This document shows, in pieces, positions 1 through 10,752 of a stretch of DNA of 64,000 bases; position 1 is the stretch's first letter, and each line of letters starts with the position of its first letter. The DNA comes from Coptis chinensis (taxonomy: Eukaryota; Streptophyta; Magnoliopsida; Ranunculales; Ranunculaceae), in NCBI GenBank assembly GCA_015680905.1, contig CM027377.1, positions 27,180,501-27,244,500 of the forward strand, in the 5' to 3' direction. The position numbers and the translations under genes are program-made. The notes under the pieces were generated by a model. The model saw nothing but the letters and a program-made list of their open reading frames with translations. It did no database searches and was not told the DNA's origin.

Positions 1-734
1 TTTGGAAGAAGCATCCCACCTAACAAAGATTGTTGGCCAATATTGATCTGTTGTTATGGTTATGCAATGCAGACACCTGCGAGAGGAGGCTACAGGTTTG
101 AGGATTTAATTGTCAAGTCGTTATGTAATCTGTTCAAAGTATGGCTGAACTCAGGGCAGGGGTGGAACCAGGATATGAAGTCAGGGTGGGCTGCAACTTT
201 ATACTTTAAGCTAAATTGCACATTTACTTGTCAAATACTATACATTTATAGTTTAATTACAGTATATATATATATATATATACCTGTTAGCCCTGCTGTA
301 GGTCTGCCCCTGACTCGGGGAGTTATAGTCAATGCTTCCAATTTTGGATGCTCACCATTCTGTTACCGCGAGTTTTTTATGTTCATGCTGTTGGGTCTAT
401 TATACTCTCTGCCTTCTATGGATCTCCCTCATATGCCCCTCCTATAATGTTTTTGTGACACTATTTCCAATCACCAATAACGTTTTGGTATTAGTGAAAA
501 AGGACTCAAACAGGGTTTCAGTACGAAAAAAAAGGTGTTTGAGTACAAGTGCCGTAATATACATATGTATACAAATATTTGTATGTGCCCGAGTGCAAGC
601 TACGAGAGGTAAAGTCTAGGACTGTCCCAATGAGTAGAAATTAGAGTAGGTTGGTTGATTGGGATGATACATAATAAGACCAATTGGGTGACATGTAAGG
701 CTTTTGTGATGCACTGAAGTTGTAGTTTTATAAC
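1..734. other. No gene recognised
   Basis: AT-rich sequence with a short (TA)n run near 264-281 and only short, overlapping open frames with no recognisable domain. Codon content and frequent stops look non-coding. It may be intron or flank of the SPC24-like gene further right, but no exon of that gene could be recognised here. Confidence 0.4.
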
Positions 735-1138
735 TCACTATACAGTGTTTTAAAAAAAATGCATCAGAGCCTTGAGGCTCAGACCCTCTGTGAGGCTGAA
801 GGTGAGCCTCAAAGCCGAGGCTTTGAGGCTTAAGACTCAATATAAAAATGAAAGGAAGAGAATAAGGAAAAATGGGGTTTGATAATGGAAGTTTGGGATT
901 TGTAATAGAATGAGGTATTTTGATTCTCAAAACATAACCTAATAGAATTTTTTTAATCATTAAAGAAGTTTTGGAAGGGCTAAGTCGTAAAAAAACTGAA
1001 AAACAAAAGTGGAAAAATAGAAAAGGTATAAAAGTATAAAAACATGTGAGGCTTAAGCCTCAAGGTGCTAAATCTCAAAAAGGCTTAAGACGCCCCTTGA
1101 GGCTTAAGCCTCAATGCGTTTTTTTAAAATTATAGTTA
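735..1138. mobile_element. Terminal-inverted-repeat element (MITE-like)
   Basis: The left edge reads ACTATACAGTGTTTTAAAA and the right edge, reverse complemented, reads ACTATAATTTTAAAA, each followed inward by repeats of GAGGCTTAAGCCTC type. The inside is about 400 bp, has no coding capacity and is full of AGGCTT/AAGCCT inverted motifs (about 760-840 and 1048-1115). This is the build of a non-autonomous DNA element; a TGTTTTAAA-type terminus is common in hAT-like MITEs. No clean target duplication was found, so edges are approximate. Confidence 0.5.
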
Positions 1139-3381
1139 GAGATGTTTAAGAATTCATTTATGTTGAGAATGTCAGGTGTTAGGTCAGCCTTAGTAGTATT
1201 ATATGTAGTGGGTTTTAGTCCCACATTGCACAGCTAGGAGTCATGTTTCACGTTCTCCCCCAATTTAGGGAGAGTGAGTCCTATGTAGTTATTTCACCTT
1301 GCTTATTCAATATATTTCAGAAGTTTTAACATGGTATATTCTGAGTTTGAGTTCGAGTATTCACTTCCTTTATGTTGTTGAGAATTTTCGTAAGGGAGAT
1401 TTTTGGTTCCGAGAAATCGGTTTCTTTACATTCAAGTGGGTCTCTTTTTGGTTGGGATTTGGTTATCTGAAGAACTTTCAACAATTGGGTTTTCGGTTTC
1501 TTTTCAGTATCAACGAATTGTCGATTTGATCTAGTATTTTGTTTTGAGAAACTTTTACTTTCCTTTTCTGTGTGGGTTGTCGGTTATTTGTGTTGGTTCA
1601 GATCTAGTATTTTCTGTAAAGATAGAAATTTTTGTTGTTTGGATTTGGTGAGCTGTTCAATATGGTTTGGCGGAGCCAAGGGTGTGAGGCTGAAAACCCT
1701 CAAGTTAGTTTTTTTTTTTTTTTTTTCTGGGGGTAGGGTAGAATGTAGCTGTAAGGGTAATTTGGAAAAAAACTTGTTATTATAGGTTAAAGCTTGGGTA
1801 CCATCAATCTTTAAAGAAAGGAACACTTATGCACTACCCCAAGAAGCTATCGATCAAAACAATGACCCGTTTATAAATTGGTGGTGCATATACTTTTGGT
1901 GGAATTGTTTACGAGTTATCCACATGGAAACCATCATTCATTAGTCAAGTGATACTCAATGCAGCCTGTATTTGTTAGTACTCTCTTGATCATAATGTTG
2001 TTTTAGAGTTACAATTGCATTGCAACTAGGTTCTTTTCATGATTTCAAGACGGTTGAGATTTTTATCTGCTAATAATATTATAATTCTATGTAGACACAT
2101 ATTAATAATTCTCTGTAGATACATACTAACTTTAAGGTAATTTGGGGAAAAAATGCATCAAGGTTCCTGCTCTACCGAACTTTCTTTTGAAATCAAACAT
2201 TGTTTATTTTCTTTCTCCCCCTAAAAAATTTCTGGCTATTGTGATTACAATTCGATCTTGTTAGTGATGTGTTGGTGATTCATTTTGATCTGGTGTTGTC
2301 GATTTGGACTCGAGAAATATTGGGGCTGTGCCATTGGCCAACAAAATTTTATTAGTGAGATGTTGATTTATTGCTGGGTTGAATATGGGTGAAAAAAGAG
2401 ATGAATGTGGGGCAGCTTTGACCAAATGGTGTTTTCTCAACAACTGGGACGTGGTTCTCATGGGTTTTTTTTTGGTTTGGGCAATCAGTCTTTGATGAAG
2501 GATTATGTAGAACGTGATATTGGTGTCGACCGTGTATATGATGCTTTGAATTTGGTTCTGCTTCGTATAGTTATCGATTGGTTTCCACTTGGTTGATATG
2601 GATCCTAGTTTGATGCGGCTATTACCTTGGTGGTTTGTTCGGATATGTTTGTTATGACCTTTGGGTTGCTCAGTTTCGGTTATGGTCTTGTGTTTGATAT
2701 TTCTCTCGTGTAGCTTAATGATTTTGTGATTTTCTACTTTTCTGATTTAGTGCTTCCTGAATTTTGCTGGGGAGCATTATGAGAATGGCAGGGATTGTCG
2801 CTTGATTTTCACCTTGTTTGGTTTTTACTCCATTCTCCCATCTCGAGATCTCTTGATTTGGTCTTGTGCGGTTCTCTCGCTGGCCTCCTGGAGCATTACC
2901 ATAATAGGTGTTTCTACTGTAGGCGTCCATGATTCTGGTTTGAAGTGTGTTGCAGCGAACATTTCGTGGATTGTTTTGCTTTGGTGGTGATGTAGTTTAT
3001 GGTCTAGTTCGTCTTGTTGCAAACTCATTATGCGCGCCATTATGAGTTTGAGAGGTGGTGTTAGAGGGTATATTAGTAAATGTCTTATGTATGGGTAGTT
3101 TAGTCGTTTCCTGATGTTATTTTTAGGTTTGGAGTCCACTATATATAATGCAATCTTCTTGCTTTTCATAATAAGTTAATAACAATCTGAATACAATGTA
3201 GTTATCCAAAATAACCCATAGGTGGTCAAATCATCATGAAAAGATTATTTTATGTTTAGCCTCTAATATTATATCCTAACTCATATCCAATCTGATGTTA
3301 TGCTCCCTACTATATGTTGTGAGGTTAGAATCTTGGGAAATAAACATTATTAATTTTTTGTTTATTTTCCGGATTATGCAG
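1139..3381. other. Non-coding, probable intron with old element debris
   Basis: No convincing exon. The stretch is T-rich on the plus strand, with poly-T at 1709-1726. Two places resemble Copia-type edges: a PBS-like ATGGTAT at about 1330-1336, and a purine-rich tract (about 3044-3058) followed by TGTTAG at 3059. The sequences after them are not alike, so they were not paired as LTRs. The stretch lies immediately upstream of a recognised SPC24 exon and may be its intron. Confidence 0.35.
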
Positions 3382-3670
3382 GAAAAAGCTTTCGATGTAT
3401 GCTTCTGTCACAAACATCATCCCAAACATTGATGACAAAACCAAAACTTCGGGCAGTATCCTTTGTGGCATGCATGTAGAGTTTTTTTTTTGTTAGCTAG
3501 CTCAAATTAAGACAAGGCTTTTTTTATCTTGTTGTTGTAAGGTTCTCCTAAGCCCCATTATAGATATACTGGAAAGAAATAAGAAGTTGGTTGAGGCGTT
3601 TGAGTTTGATCCATCAAATGCAGCTCCAATTGATATATGCAACAGCCTGTGGAAAGCGATGGACATGTAA
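3382..3670 (+). CDS. Kinetochore protein SPC24 homologue, last two exons (partial)
   Basis: SPC24 is a subunit of the NDC80 kinetochore complex; its globular C-terminus pairs with SPC25. Two exons are read: 3382-3455, opened by a TGCAG acceptor, and 3564-3670, with a GTATCC donor and a CATTATAG acceptor between them. Spliced, they read KKLSMYASVTNIIPN, then KTSGNILERNKKLVEAFEFD and SLWKAMDM, then a TAA stop. This matches the conserved tail of plant SPC24 (MKLSMYASVTNI and ERDKKxxEKFEFD are the family hallmarks I know). Earlier exons, which should hold the coiled coil, were not found upstream, so the gene is either truncated or starts outside the window. The terminal exon is duplicated just downstream. 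Identification rests on recalled family motifs. Confidence 0.72.
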
Positions 3671-3803
3671 GAAACTATCAAAAAAAAAGATGGACATGTA
3701 AGAAAGATGTGTTGTTGGTTGAGGCGTTTGAGTTTGATCCATCAAATGCAGCTCCAATTGATATATGCAACAACCTGTGGAAAGCGATGGACCTGTAAGA
3801 AAG
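3586..3803 (+). repeat. 128-bp tandem duplication of the SPC24 terminal exon
   Basis: Sequence from 3586 recurs from 3714, an offset of 128 bp, and covers the C-terminal codons from LVEAFEFD through the stop (3668-3670; copy stop 3796-3798). The copy differs at few bases and ends NLWKAMDL instead of SLWKAMDM. A shorter repeat of GATGGACATGTAAGAAA (about 3658 and 3689) sits between. The second copy lacks the acceptor and the first part of the exon, so it probably lies in the 3' UTR. Confidence 0.85.
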
Positions 3804-4231
3804 ATGTGTTGTCTTCTAGTGCCATGTTGTGTTAAATCATGTACTTCTGTATATCTTTTCTTGTTTTTGTTTTCAAGTGAGTGAAGATTTGAGTGGCTAT
3901 GATTGTTATAATGGTACCAACTATTATCGACAAATGCAAAAAACATAAGCAGTTTTCACTATTGACAGTAAGGAATTTTGAAGTCAAATTCAGTACTACG
4001 TGATCAAACGATTCTATTGTTAGATTTATTGTTGGTAAGAATAAAATGTTGCAGATAAGAGTACATGCATAAGATGGATTAGTCTGGACTGTGTTCCAGG
4101 GGCAAAGCTCTTGCAATTGGAGTTTCTTATTGGAGAGTTACTAGTGTTTCTCTGAGTAATATTCCACCCTTCGGAATGTTAGATTTTGAGTAAGCAGTAT
4201 CTATTGACATGAAAAGGTAACAGCATCAACT
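3804..4231. other. No gene recognised
   Basis: Short AT-rich flank between the SPC24 terminal exon and the poly-T that marks the tail of the minus-strand LINE. It probably includes the SPC24 3' UTR. Nothing else was seen. Confidence 0.4.
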
Positions 4232-6320
4232 ATTTTTTTTTTTTTTTCGATGTAAACTTACTACCCTTAAATTAAAACCACCTAAAGGTGTATAGGAACA
4301 CAGGAGTTTTCAACCATACACTTTGGAAGTTCAGAACTTCCCAACTGATGGTATGCCCATTTCGCTAGGGAGTCTGCGTCCCCATTAAACAGCCGACTGA
4401 TCCAATTAAAAGTACAGGAATTAAAAGCATGAACTAAAAAGATAATGTGAGCCTTCAGCGCTTCCAGATACCAAGGACATGCTGCTCCTTGGAGCTTCAC
4501 TTCAAGTTATCCCTTCTATAACATAGCTACCAAAGTTGAGTTGCCTTGCCAAGAATATGGCCACCTCACCGCTCCCATTTCTGCTTCCCCAATATCCTGA
4601 GCCTTGAACCTTCGGATTGCTGCTCCAATCATGACCCCTTCACTATTGCTAGCAATTGCTCCAATCGGTAACCCGAAAATTGCTATAAGAAGCATCAAAC
4701 CTAATCACAATGCTGTCATTTGGGATTGTCGGAAACAAGTTATCTAAAAGGTTCTCAGAACAATTAATGGGGATTTGAGATAGAGAGGGTTCTTCTCTGA
4801 AGGTTGCATAGCATTTGTCTGCTAGCACTCTACTCTGTCTGATGATGCGGTCTCTGTTAGCTTTCCTTTTTTCAAATTTCATCTCATTTCTAGACCTCCA
4901 TATCTGTTGAAGCAGGTACATGGTATGAGTCCCAGCCAGCTGTAGGTCCTTGTCCTTGCTATTGCACCAAGTAAGGTATAACTCGATTCTGCCCCTCAAG
5001 CTGTGAGTCTGCTGTGTTGGAGTTATTCGCAACCCCAATTGGGAGCTGAACCAAACTGCTCGAGTCCACTCACAAGTGAAAAAGAGATGTTCTGCAGATT
5101 CTAATTCTTTGTTGCAAAAAGGGCAAGAGAAGTCCCCTGTCATATGCTTTTCAGCCAACCTATCTCCCAAGGCCAGCACATGCATATATATTTTCCAGAT
5201 AAACATCTGCAAAGCATATGGCAGAGAAGCATATGGCAGAGGAGCTGCCCATATATGCTTGAGAGCTCTGCAGTTTACACTAGAGCTTTGCCCCATCTCA
5301 CCTTCCTTGGTTTTAAGGAAGTCATAAACAGATTTAACCGTAAGCTTCCCAGACCTTTCCATAGCCCATACCATTTTATCAGTTAGGGCAGCATGAGGTC
5401 TAACCACTATCTCCTGAATCAGCTGACTTAAGAAGGGGTGGAAACATTTGTTGAGCTTGGCTAGGTCCCAGCCACTACCATCTGCCATAAAGAGGTCCGA
5501 TACATGAAGATTATTTAGGGAGTTATCCACCACCCCCAGCTCTTCCAGAGTCACGGGATTGTTTAGACATTTAAGCCAGGGGTCCTTCAGTATGGAGATG
5601 GTAGTGCCTTGCCCTATTCTCCACATCAGCCCCCCACTGATAGAATTGAAGACATTGTGAATGCCTTTCCAGAAGTAGGAGGCTTTGTCAGGTGGTTTAA
5701 TAACATCTCCTATCCAGTGTTTACTATATATACTAAACATGGTACGAGTCCACAGAGAATGAACATCCGTAGCTGCCTTCCAAGGGAGTTTGGCTAGCAT
5801 AGCCATATTCATGTCTCTGGTTTTCCTAAGACCCAACCCTCCTTCTTGTTTACTCTTGCAAATCTGTTCCCACCCAATGGTGTGAACACTTTTTGATTGT
5901 TCCGTGCCATTCCACCAAAAATCCCTACATGCCTTGTCAATCTTATTACAAGTTGCCACTGGCAGCATATAAGTCGACATGACATATAGGGGGGTGGCTT
6001 GAATCACTGCTTGGATCAGCGTAGTTCTCCCAGCTTGAGATAGAACCTTTGCTTTCCACCCTTTAACTTTTCCGTGGATTCTATCCACCAGGTAGTCAAA
6101 ATCTTCGGACTTCTTTCTAGAGAGCATGATAGGTACTCCAAGATACTTTTCTTTGGGCTGAAAATTTTTCATTTTCCAGAATCTTTTGAGTTTGATTTTC
6201 TGCCTATAATTGACATTCCGACTAAAGAAAATACTAGATTTCTCATAGTTTATTTTACAGTATCTGTTTTTGAACTTTTGCTCATTTTTCCAGAACTCCG
6301 GAATTTGGTCAAATACACCA
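4232..6320 (-). mobile_element. 5'-truncated LINE (non-LTR retrotransposon)
   Basis: The element reads on the minus strand and ends in a poly-A tail, seen as the T run at about 4232-4247. Only the distal part of ORF2 is present: RT thumb region, zf-RVT cysteine domain and plant-type RNase H, so it is 5'-truncated inside RT. Similarity to LINE protein ceases near 6310-6320. A target duplication was not established. It sits between the SPC24 fragment and tRNA-Lys. Confidence 0.85.
4282..6320 (-). pseudogene. LINE ORF2 remnant: RT thumb, zf-RVT, RNase H
   Basis: The main open stretch runs from about 6320 to 4649. It shows the RT thumb (KYLGVPIMLSRKK, GWKAKVLSQAGRTTLIQAV), the linker with FWWNG and GGLGLR, then a zf-RVT domain (HIWAAPLP, ALGDRLAEKHM, CPFCNKELESAEHLFFTCEW) with its Cys/His set. 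RNase H starts with IVIRFDASYS, is then broken by a frameshift near 4690, and resumes in two further frames (4698-4516 and 4500-4282). The last part still shows the conserved NGDADSLAKWA near the C-terminus. The catalytic RT core (YxDD) is absent. Dead copy. Confidence 0.88.
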
Positions 6321-6533
6321 CGTAGGCGGCACCAATAGTGTACAGATAGATAAATAACTTCCAACACCAGAAGTGATATGATTGTAACAGTTAATATTGA
6401 AAAAGTCCTATAAAAGATAAGTCGATGTGCTTGGCCCTCATATTCTGTTTCTGCACTCTGCCGTGATAGGTGCAATAGAAGTATGTCTCTGTGTAGCTGA
6501 GAAAATACAAATAGAAGAACAAAAATTTCTATA

Positions 6534-6606
6534 CGCCCACCGTGGGGCTCGAACCCACGACCACAAGGTTAAGAGCCTTGCGCTCTACCAACTGAGCTAG
6601 ACGGGC
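6534..6606 (-). tRNA. tRNA-Lys (anticodon CUU)
   Basis: Read on the minus strand, a 73-nt cloverleaf: acceptor GCCCGTC paired with GGTGGGC (G-U tolerated), A-box TAGCTCAGTTGG, anticodon loop CTCTTAA giving CUU, and B-box GGTTCGAGCC. There is no intron and no CCA in the DNA, as expected for a nuclear eukaryotic tRNA gene. The pol III promoter elements are internal (A and B boxes). It looks intact and lies between the LINE and the kinase gene. Confidence 0.96.
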
Positions 6607-6811
6607 TGTTACAGCAAGGTTTGACAAATCTTTCATTTAATTATTCAGCACCTATTAGAATATGGATTGTTTTTATATCATATGATGGTTTTAGGTGCTT
6701 CAAATGCACATCTAGTTCTCAAGGGAGCATTTGAAGAAATAAATAGCAAAGTAAACTGTTCTGTAACAGGCAGGCCGCAGGTGTACTCATTGATAGCATA
6801 TCTTGAAATCC

Positions 6812-8794
6812 TCAAACCATTCTGAAGGTATGCATTCCCATACCCAAAGCTTTTGCATTTGTAAAGAAAATCAGTTGCAGCTCCTTGACACATTCTGTCA
6901 TTGAGGGCCTCTCGCTGCTTTCAACTCGAACGCAACGGGAAGCTAGGTTGGCAAACATTGCTATAGACTCTATGTTGTACGAACTCCGACTCATCTCAGG
7001 ATCTATCACCTTCCGCAACCTCTTCCGGTCGTTTAGTATATGCTTAACCTGAATAAATAACAATTAACAAGTGAATTTACTTTCCTGTGTTCATTATTTA
7101 TGGGGCTTCAAACTAAAGTGGTTAATTATTCCAATCTCAGTTGTACCTGTAACACAAGGTTTTGATCATTAGGCCCCTGGTTCAAGTCCAGCGCTCTACG
7201 TCCTGTCAAGAGTTCAAGAAGAACTACTCCAAATGCATATACATCACTTTGTAAAGTCAGCTTTCCAGTCTGAGGTCACACACAAAGTTTGCTTCTTTAA
7301 TTTAGACAACTTTGTTACAATGAAAAAGGGATATACTACTTAGACGATAGATGATTGGATGTGTGCGACAATGTCAGTAAACCTCCTATATTAATCATAG
7401 TCCAAGAAAATGATTGACAAAGAGAAACTCTGCCATAAATGAGTAATAACTGAAGTTGCCTACCGATGTATACTCAGGATCAAAGTAACCAAAAGTACCG
7501 AGAACTTTAGTGGTTACGTACATTTCCTGGTCCTCAGGCATCATCTTAGCTAGGCCAAAATCAGAAATCTGCTAAACCACAATAATTCATGTTATAAATA
7601 CAAAATTGACAATTTTGCCTAATGCCAAATGATTGGATTTGGCTAAAACCAGTCGTATATTTGTTACCTTTGCCTCAAAGTTTGCACTTAAAAGAATATT
7701 TGTTGATTTGAAATCTCTATGAACAATAGGAATTCCAACTGCAGAACCAGAATGTAGATAAGCAAGACCTCTTGCAGCTCCAATTGCTACTTTAAGCCTT
7801 CGTGGCCACTCCATCTTCACTTCACTGATTCCTAGTATTTGTGTCAGGAAACGTTCAAACTTAACGAAAAAAATGGATAGACGACACAGATACTGAGGTA
7901 GATGGTATAGTATAAGATTATTCCGATGAACAAACCATTTAAATGATCTTGTAGGTTCCCATTGAGCATAAATTCGTATACTAGAAACCGTTGCTTCCCG
8001 TCCGCACAATACCCTATTAGGGTAACCAGATTTGGGTGGTGTAGTCTGCTCAATATGTCCACTTCTACGCGAAACTCACGTTCACCTTCAGCTACTTTAA
8101 ATGGTGGAAGCTCCATCTTTTTTACTGCCACAACCTTTAGATTTTGCAAAACAAAATGTTAAATGACTGTACCAATTGCTTAGTTGACAAATTCCAGATT
8201 GTTAGTAGACAAACTTTCAGTGTTTTGATATCTTTCTTGTTTAAGATTGTTTTGTTTTCTTAATATGATATATATGCATTAACTTTGGCAGAGTTTGTAT
8301 TTGAATTTCATCATAATTTGGTGACAGAATCAGCTTTGTCAAGTTTACAGCAATTTTGATTACTGGCATTTTCACCTTATGCTAATTTTATCTTTAGCTT
8401 GAAATTAATATTGCCAGTTTGCATATATAGGCTACTTACACACCTCTCCTGACCGCAGAGTTCCTCTGTACACTCGTCCAAATCCCCCCTTTCCAACTAA
8501 ATTCTCATCGCTGAAGGAACTTGTTGCTTCCTCCATTTCCTTGAAAGTGTAGACAGATGATCCATGATGTCTTTTAGCAGATAAATTTTGATCTTCAAGT
8601 TGCCAACATTCCGCAGGTTTGTATATCCCTACATCATGTAGCAAACACTTGTCATAAAATCCAAAGAATCTAACTACTATACGAACAAGAAGAACAAATA
8701 TAAAAAGAAGAGTAGATTAGTTACAAGGGTCGATGTGATCCTGCGACTTGCTTCTCCTTCTTTTGTTCCATGCGGAGACCAATCCAAATGGCAT
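6812..8794 (-). CDS. Receptor-like cytoplasmic kinase, PBL28 orthologue (7 exons)
   Basis: A serine/threonine kinase of the PBS1-like cytoplasmic family, expected to act in the cytosol or at the plasma membrane in signalling. Exons on the minus strand: 8794-8725, 8628-8444, 8134-7936, 7831-7668, 7568-7464, 7269-7147, 7048-6812. Every junction is GT/AG and the phases join, giving 1083 nt and 360 codons plus stop. The start [16 protein letters not shown] and WIYKPAE match the PBL28 N-terminus. Visible motifs are the glycine loop GKGGFG (69-74), VAVK with K90, HRD at 189-191 (an RD kinase), DFG at 209-211, and [10 protein letters not shown] in the activation segment. There is no N-terminal MG myristoylation site. 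Arabidopsis PBL28 is of similar length (about 375 aa from memory). No defect seen; likely functional. Confidence 0.93.
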
Positions 8795-9811
8795 AGTTGC
8801 TATGTCAAGATGCCAATCTGCTACACAGATAGAGGTAGATGAATCGATTGAGAAGTGTACATGAACAGAGAATTCAATACTTAAATATTCTCTTTCAGTT
8901 TTCTACTTGGTACCATAGTTCAGAAAAAATCGCTATTCTAAAATGGCCAACAAAATATTCCTAAAAATATATATGCTAGTGAAACAATTACCCAATATAG
9001 CTGAAAACCATTAAAGGTACAAAACTCAAAGCTTCTCCACCTTGGAAAATGGAAAAGCTGGACAAGTTTATAATGTATGTAAGCAGAAAAAGGAAATGTG
9101 TGATGTATGTATGCAATCAAGAGTATATACCAAGTGAAGTTAGATTTATATAGTAGAATAGCCAACAACTCTATATCCCAACTACCTTAATTTCACCACA
9201 AAGTAACCTCAATAAAAACTAGAAAAGATATGAAAGAGAGAATCTTAAATAACAAGGAATGCAAGGAGAGAAAATAAAAAGGAAGCTTGTTTTGCTTGCG
9301 TGTGGGGAGAAGTGGTGGAGAAGGGTGGGCTCGATAAAGAAAGTGAAGCTACAGGGGTACAATACAACCTTCATTTCTTTTTTCTTTGTGGAAGTATAGA
9401 AAGAGAAAGCAGAAGTTGGAGGGATGCTTTCAATTATGATTTCGCATTTTTCCTTCTCTATATTTTTTTTGGCTTATATTACTAAACCTTTTTTTTTTCT
9501 TCGATAACCACCACCCTAAAAATTACTCTACCTTCTTCTATAATCCATGAGTGACATTGATAGTTTTTAGTACTATAGTCCATTTATATTAATTGACACT
9601 GGAGTAGAAAATAATTCAGTTGAAATAAAGGTGCTGAAAGCGTGGAATTTCTCAAATCGCTGAACATTGTGGAAGCTCATCAAACTTAGAGAGAGAAATG
9701 TCATGTATACCAAACATGGACGTACGTGACACACCCAAAAAAATGAGGTGGAATACTCAACAAATATCAAGATATTTATTACTAAGTTACTAACTAACTC
9801 ACCCTTAACTA
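8795..9811. other. Probable 5' flank of the kinase gene
   Basis: AT-rich sequence upstream of the minus-strand kinase start. It includes purine-rich stretches at about 9225-9430 that read as pyrimidine-rich on the kinase strand, as is common in plant 5' UTRs. No ORF with a recognisable domain. No promoter element is called with confidence. Confidence 0.35.
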
Positions 9812-9840
9812 CTAGCCATTTGGCCCGGCCTATGGCCGGA
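9812..9840 (-). mobile_element. Helitron 3' terminus (minus strand)
   Basis: Read on the minus strand, a hairpin CCGGCC-ATA-GGCCGG (stem 9839-9834 and 9830-9825) is followed by a 9-nt spacer and CTAG, with T next (9811). A short GC-rich hairpin just before a CTRR end, inserted before T, is the hallmark of Helitron 3' ends. The body would extend to the right. The TC 5' end was not identified, so its length is unknown. Compare the similar plus-strand end at 56,926-56,952. Confidence 0.6.
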
Positions 9841-10142
9841 CTTGCTATATAGATAGCTAATGGCTTAAAAGCCTAAAGTCTATTTGAATAAATAATATAT
9901 GTATATTAATAGCTAATGATTCATTGCTTATAATATATGTATACTTTGTTTGAAGGGTTTATACATTCTAATTCACGGGATAGATTTCATATTGGGAAAT
10001 TCCATTGTAAATGATGTTCATAACTACATATATTTAGACACTAAATTTTGCTATTGCCCGAAATAATCTAAGGATTGCTTCAATGTATCATGTACTTGAA
10101 GTGACTTAGAAAAATACTGCAAAACCATATGTTATTATGGGA

Positions 10143-10752
10143 TGTTGTGTTGTAGCACTTCATTTGGACTTCCGCATCCAATGCCTCATTTTGAGAATAT
10201 TTGACACACGCCAAACACCTATTTTAATTGAAAATTTAGATTACCTATTAGTTTACTCATAGGTGAAAATGTCAATTAAATGTGCCGCTAAACTTCGGGA
10301 GACAGTTAAGTGGGTGCATGAAAAGCGGTGAGCGACCATTGGTGCCCAAGGTACCATTTTATGAGTATTACAAAAAAAAAAAATACTCCCTTTCAATAAT
10401 TCTATTGCTCCCTCATGCTTTGTGACCGAGTTGTTGTTCTCATAGCTTTGTTGTTCTTGTGGTCCATTTGTTGTTGATCGGCTTCAATTGAAACATGTTA
10501 AGCTTGTTAGTCCGCTTGATGCCGCTTTGGAATATCCGGGGTTCATGGATAATTCTTGAAAGCAAAGCTTGAATTGTGTACTTCAACCCAATTGTGTTGT
10601 AGCCAGCCTTTAAGCTAGACTTCCGCATCAATGCCTCATTTAGAGCTGCCATATTTGACACATGTCAAACACCTATTTTACTGAAAATTTAGATTACCTA
10701 TTACTTTACTCATAGGTGAAAAGGTCAATTAAATGTGTCGCTAAACTATTCG
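10143..10752 (+). repeat. Direct repeat pair of about 150 bp
   Basis: Copies at about 10143-10292 and 10590-10752 share TTGTGTTGTAGC, CTTCCGCATC, AATGCCTCAT, AAACACCTATTTTA and ACTCATAGGTGAAAA in the same order, with scattered differences and small indels. The roughly 300 bp between them has no recognisable gene. This could be an internal duplication in the Helitron-like element whose 3' end is at 9812, or a decayed LTR-like pair; the sequence does not decide. Confidence 0.6.

Noticed and set aside
1165-3215. A Copia-like element bounded by TGTCAG/TGTTAG LTRs
   Set aside because: The two candidate LTRs do not resemble each other beyond a few bases, and no gag or pol motif lies between them.
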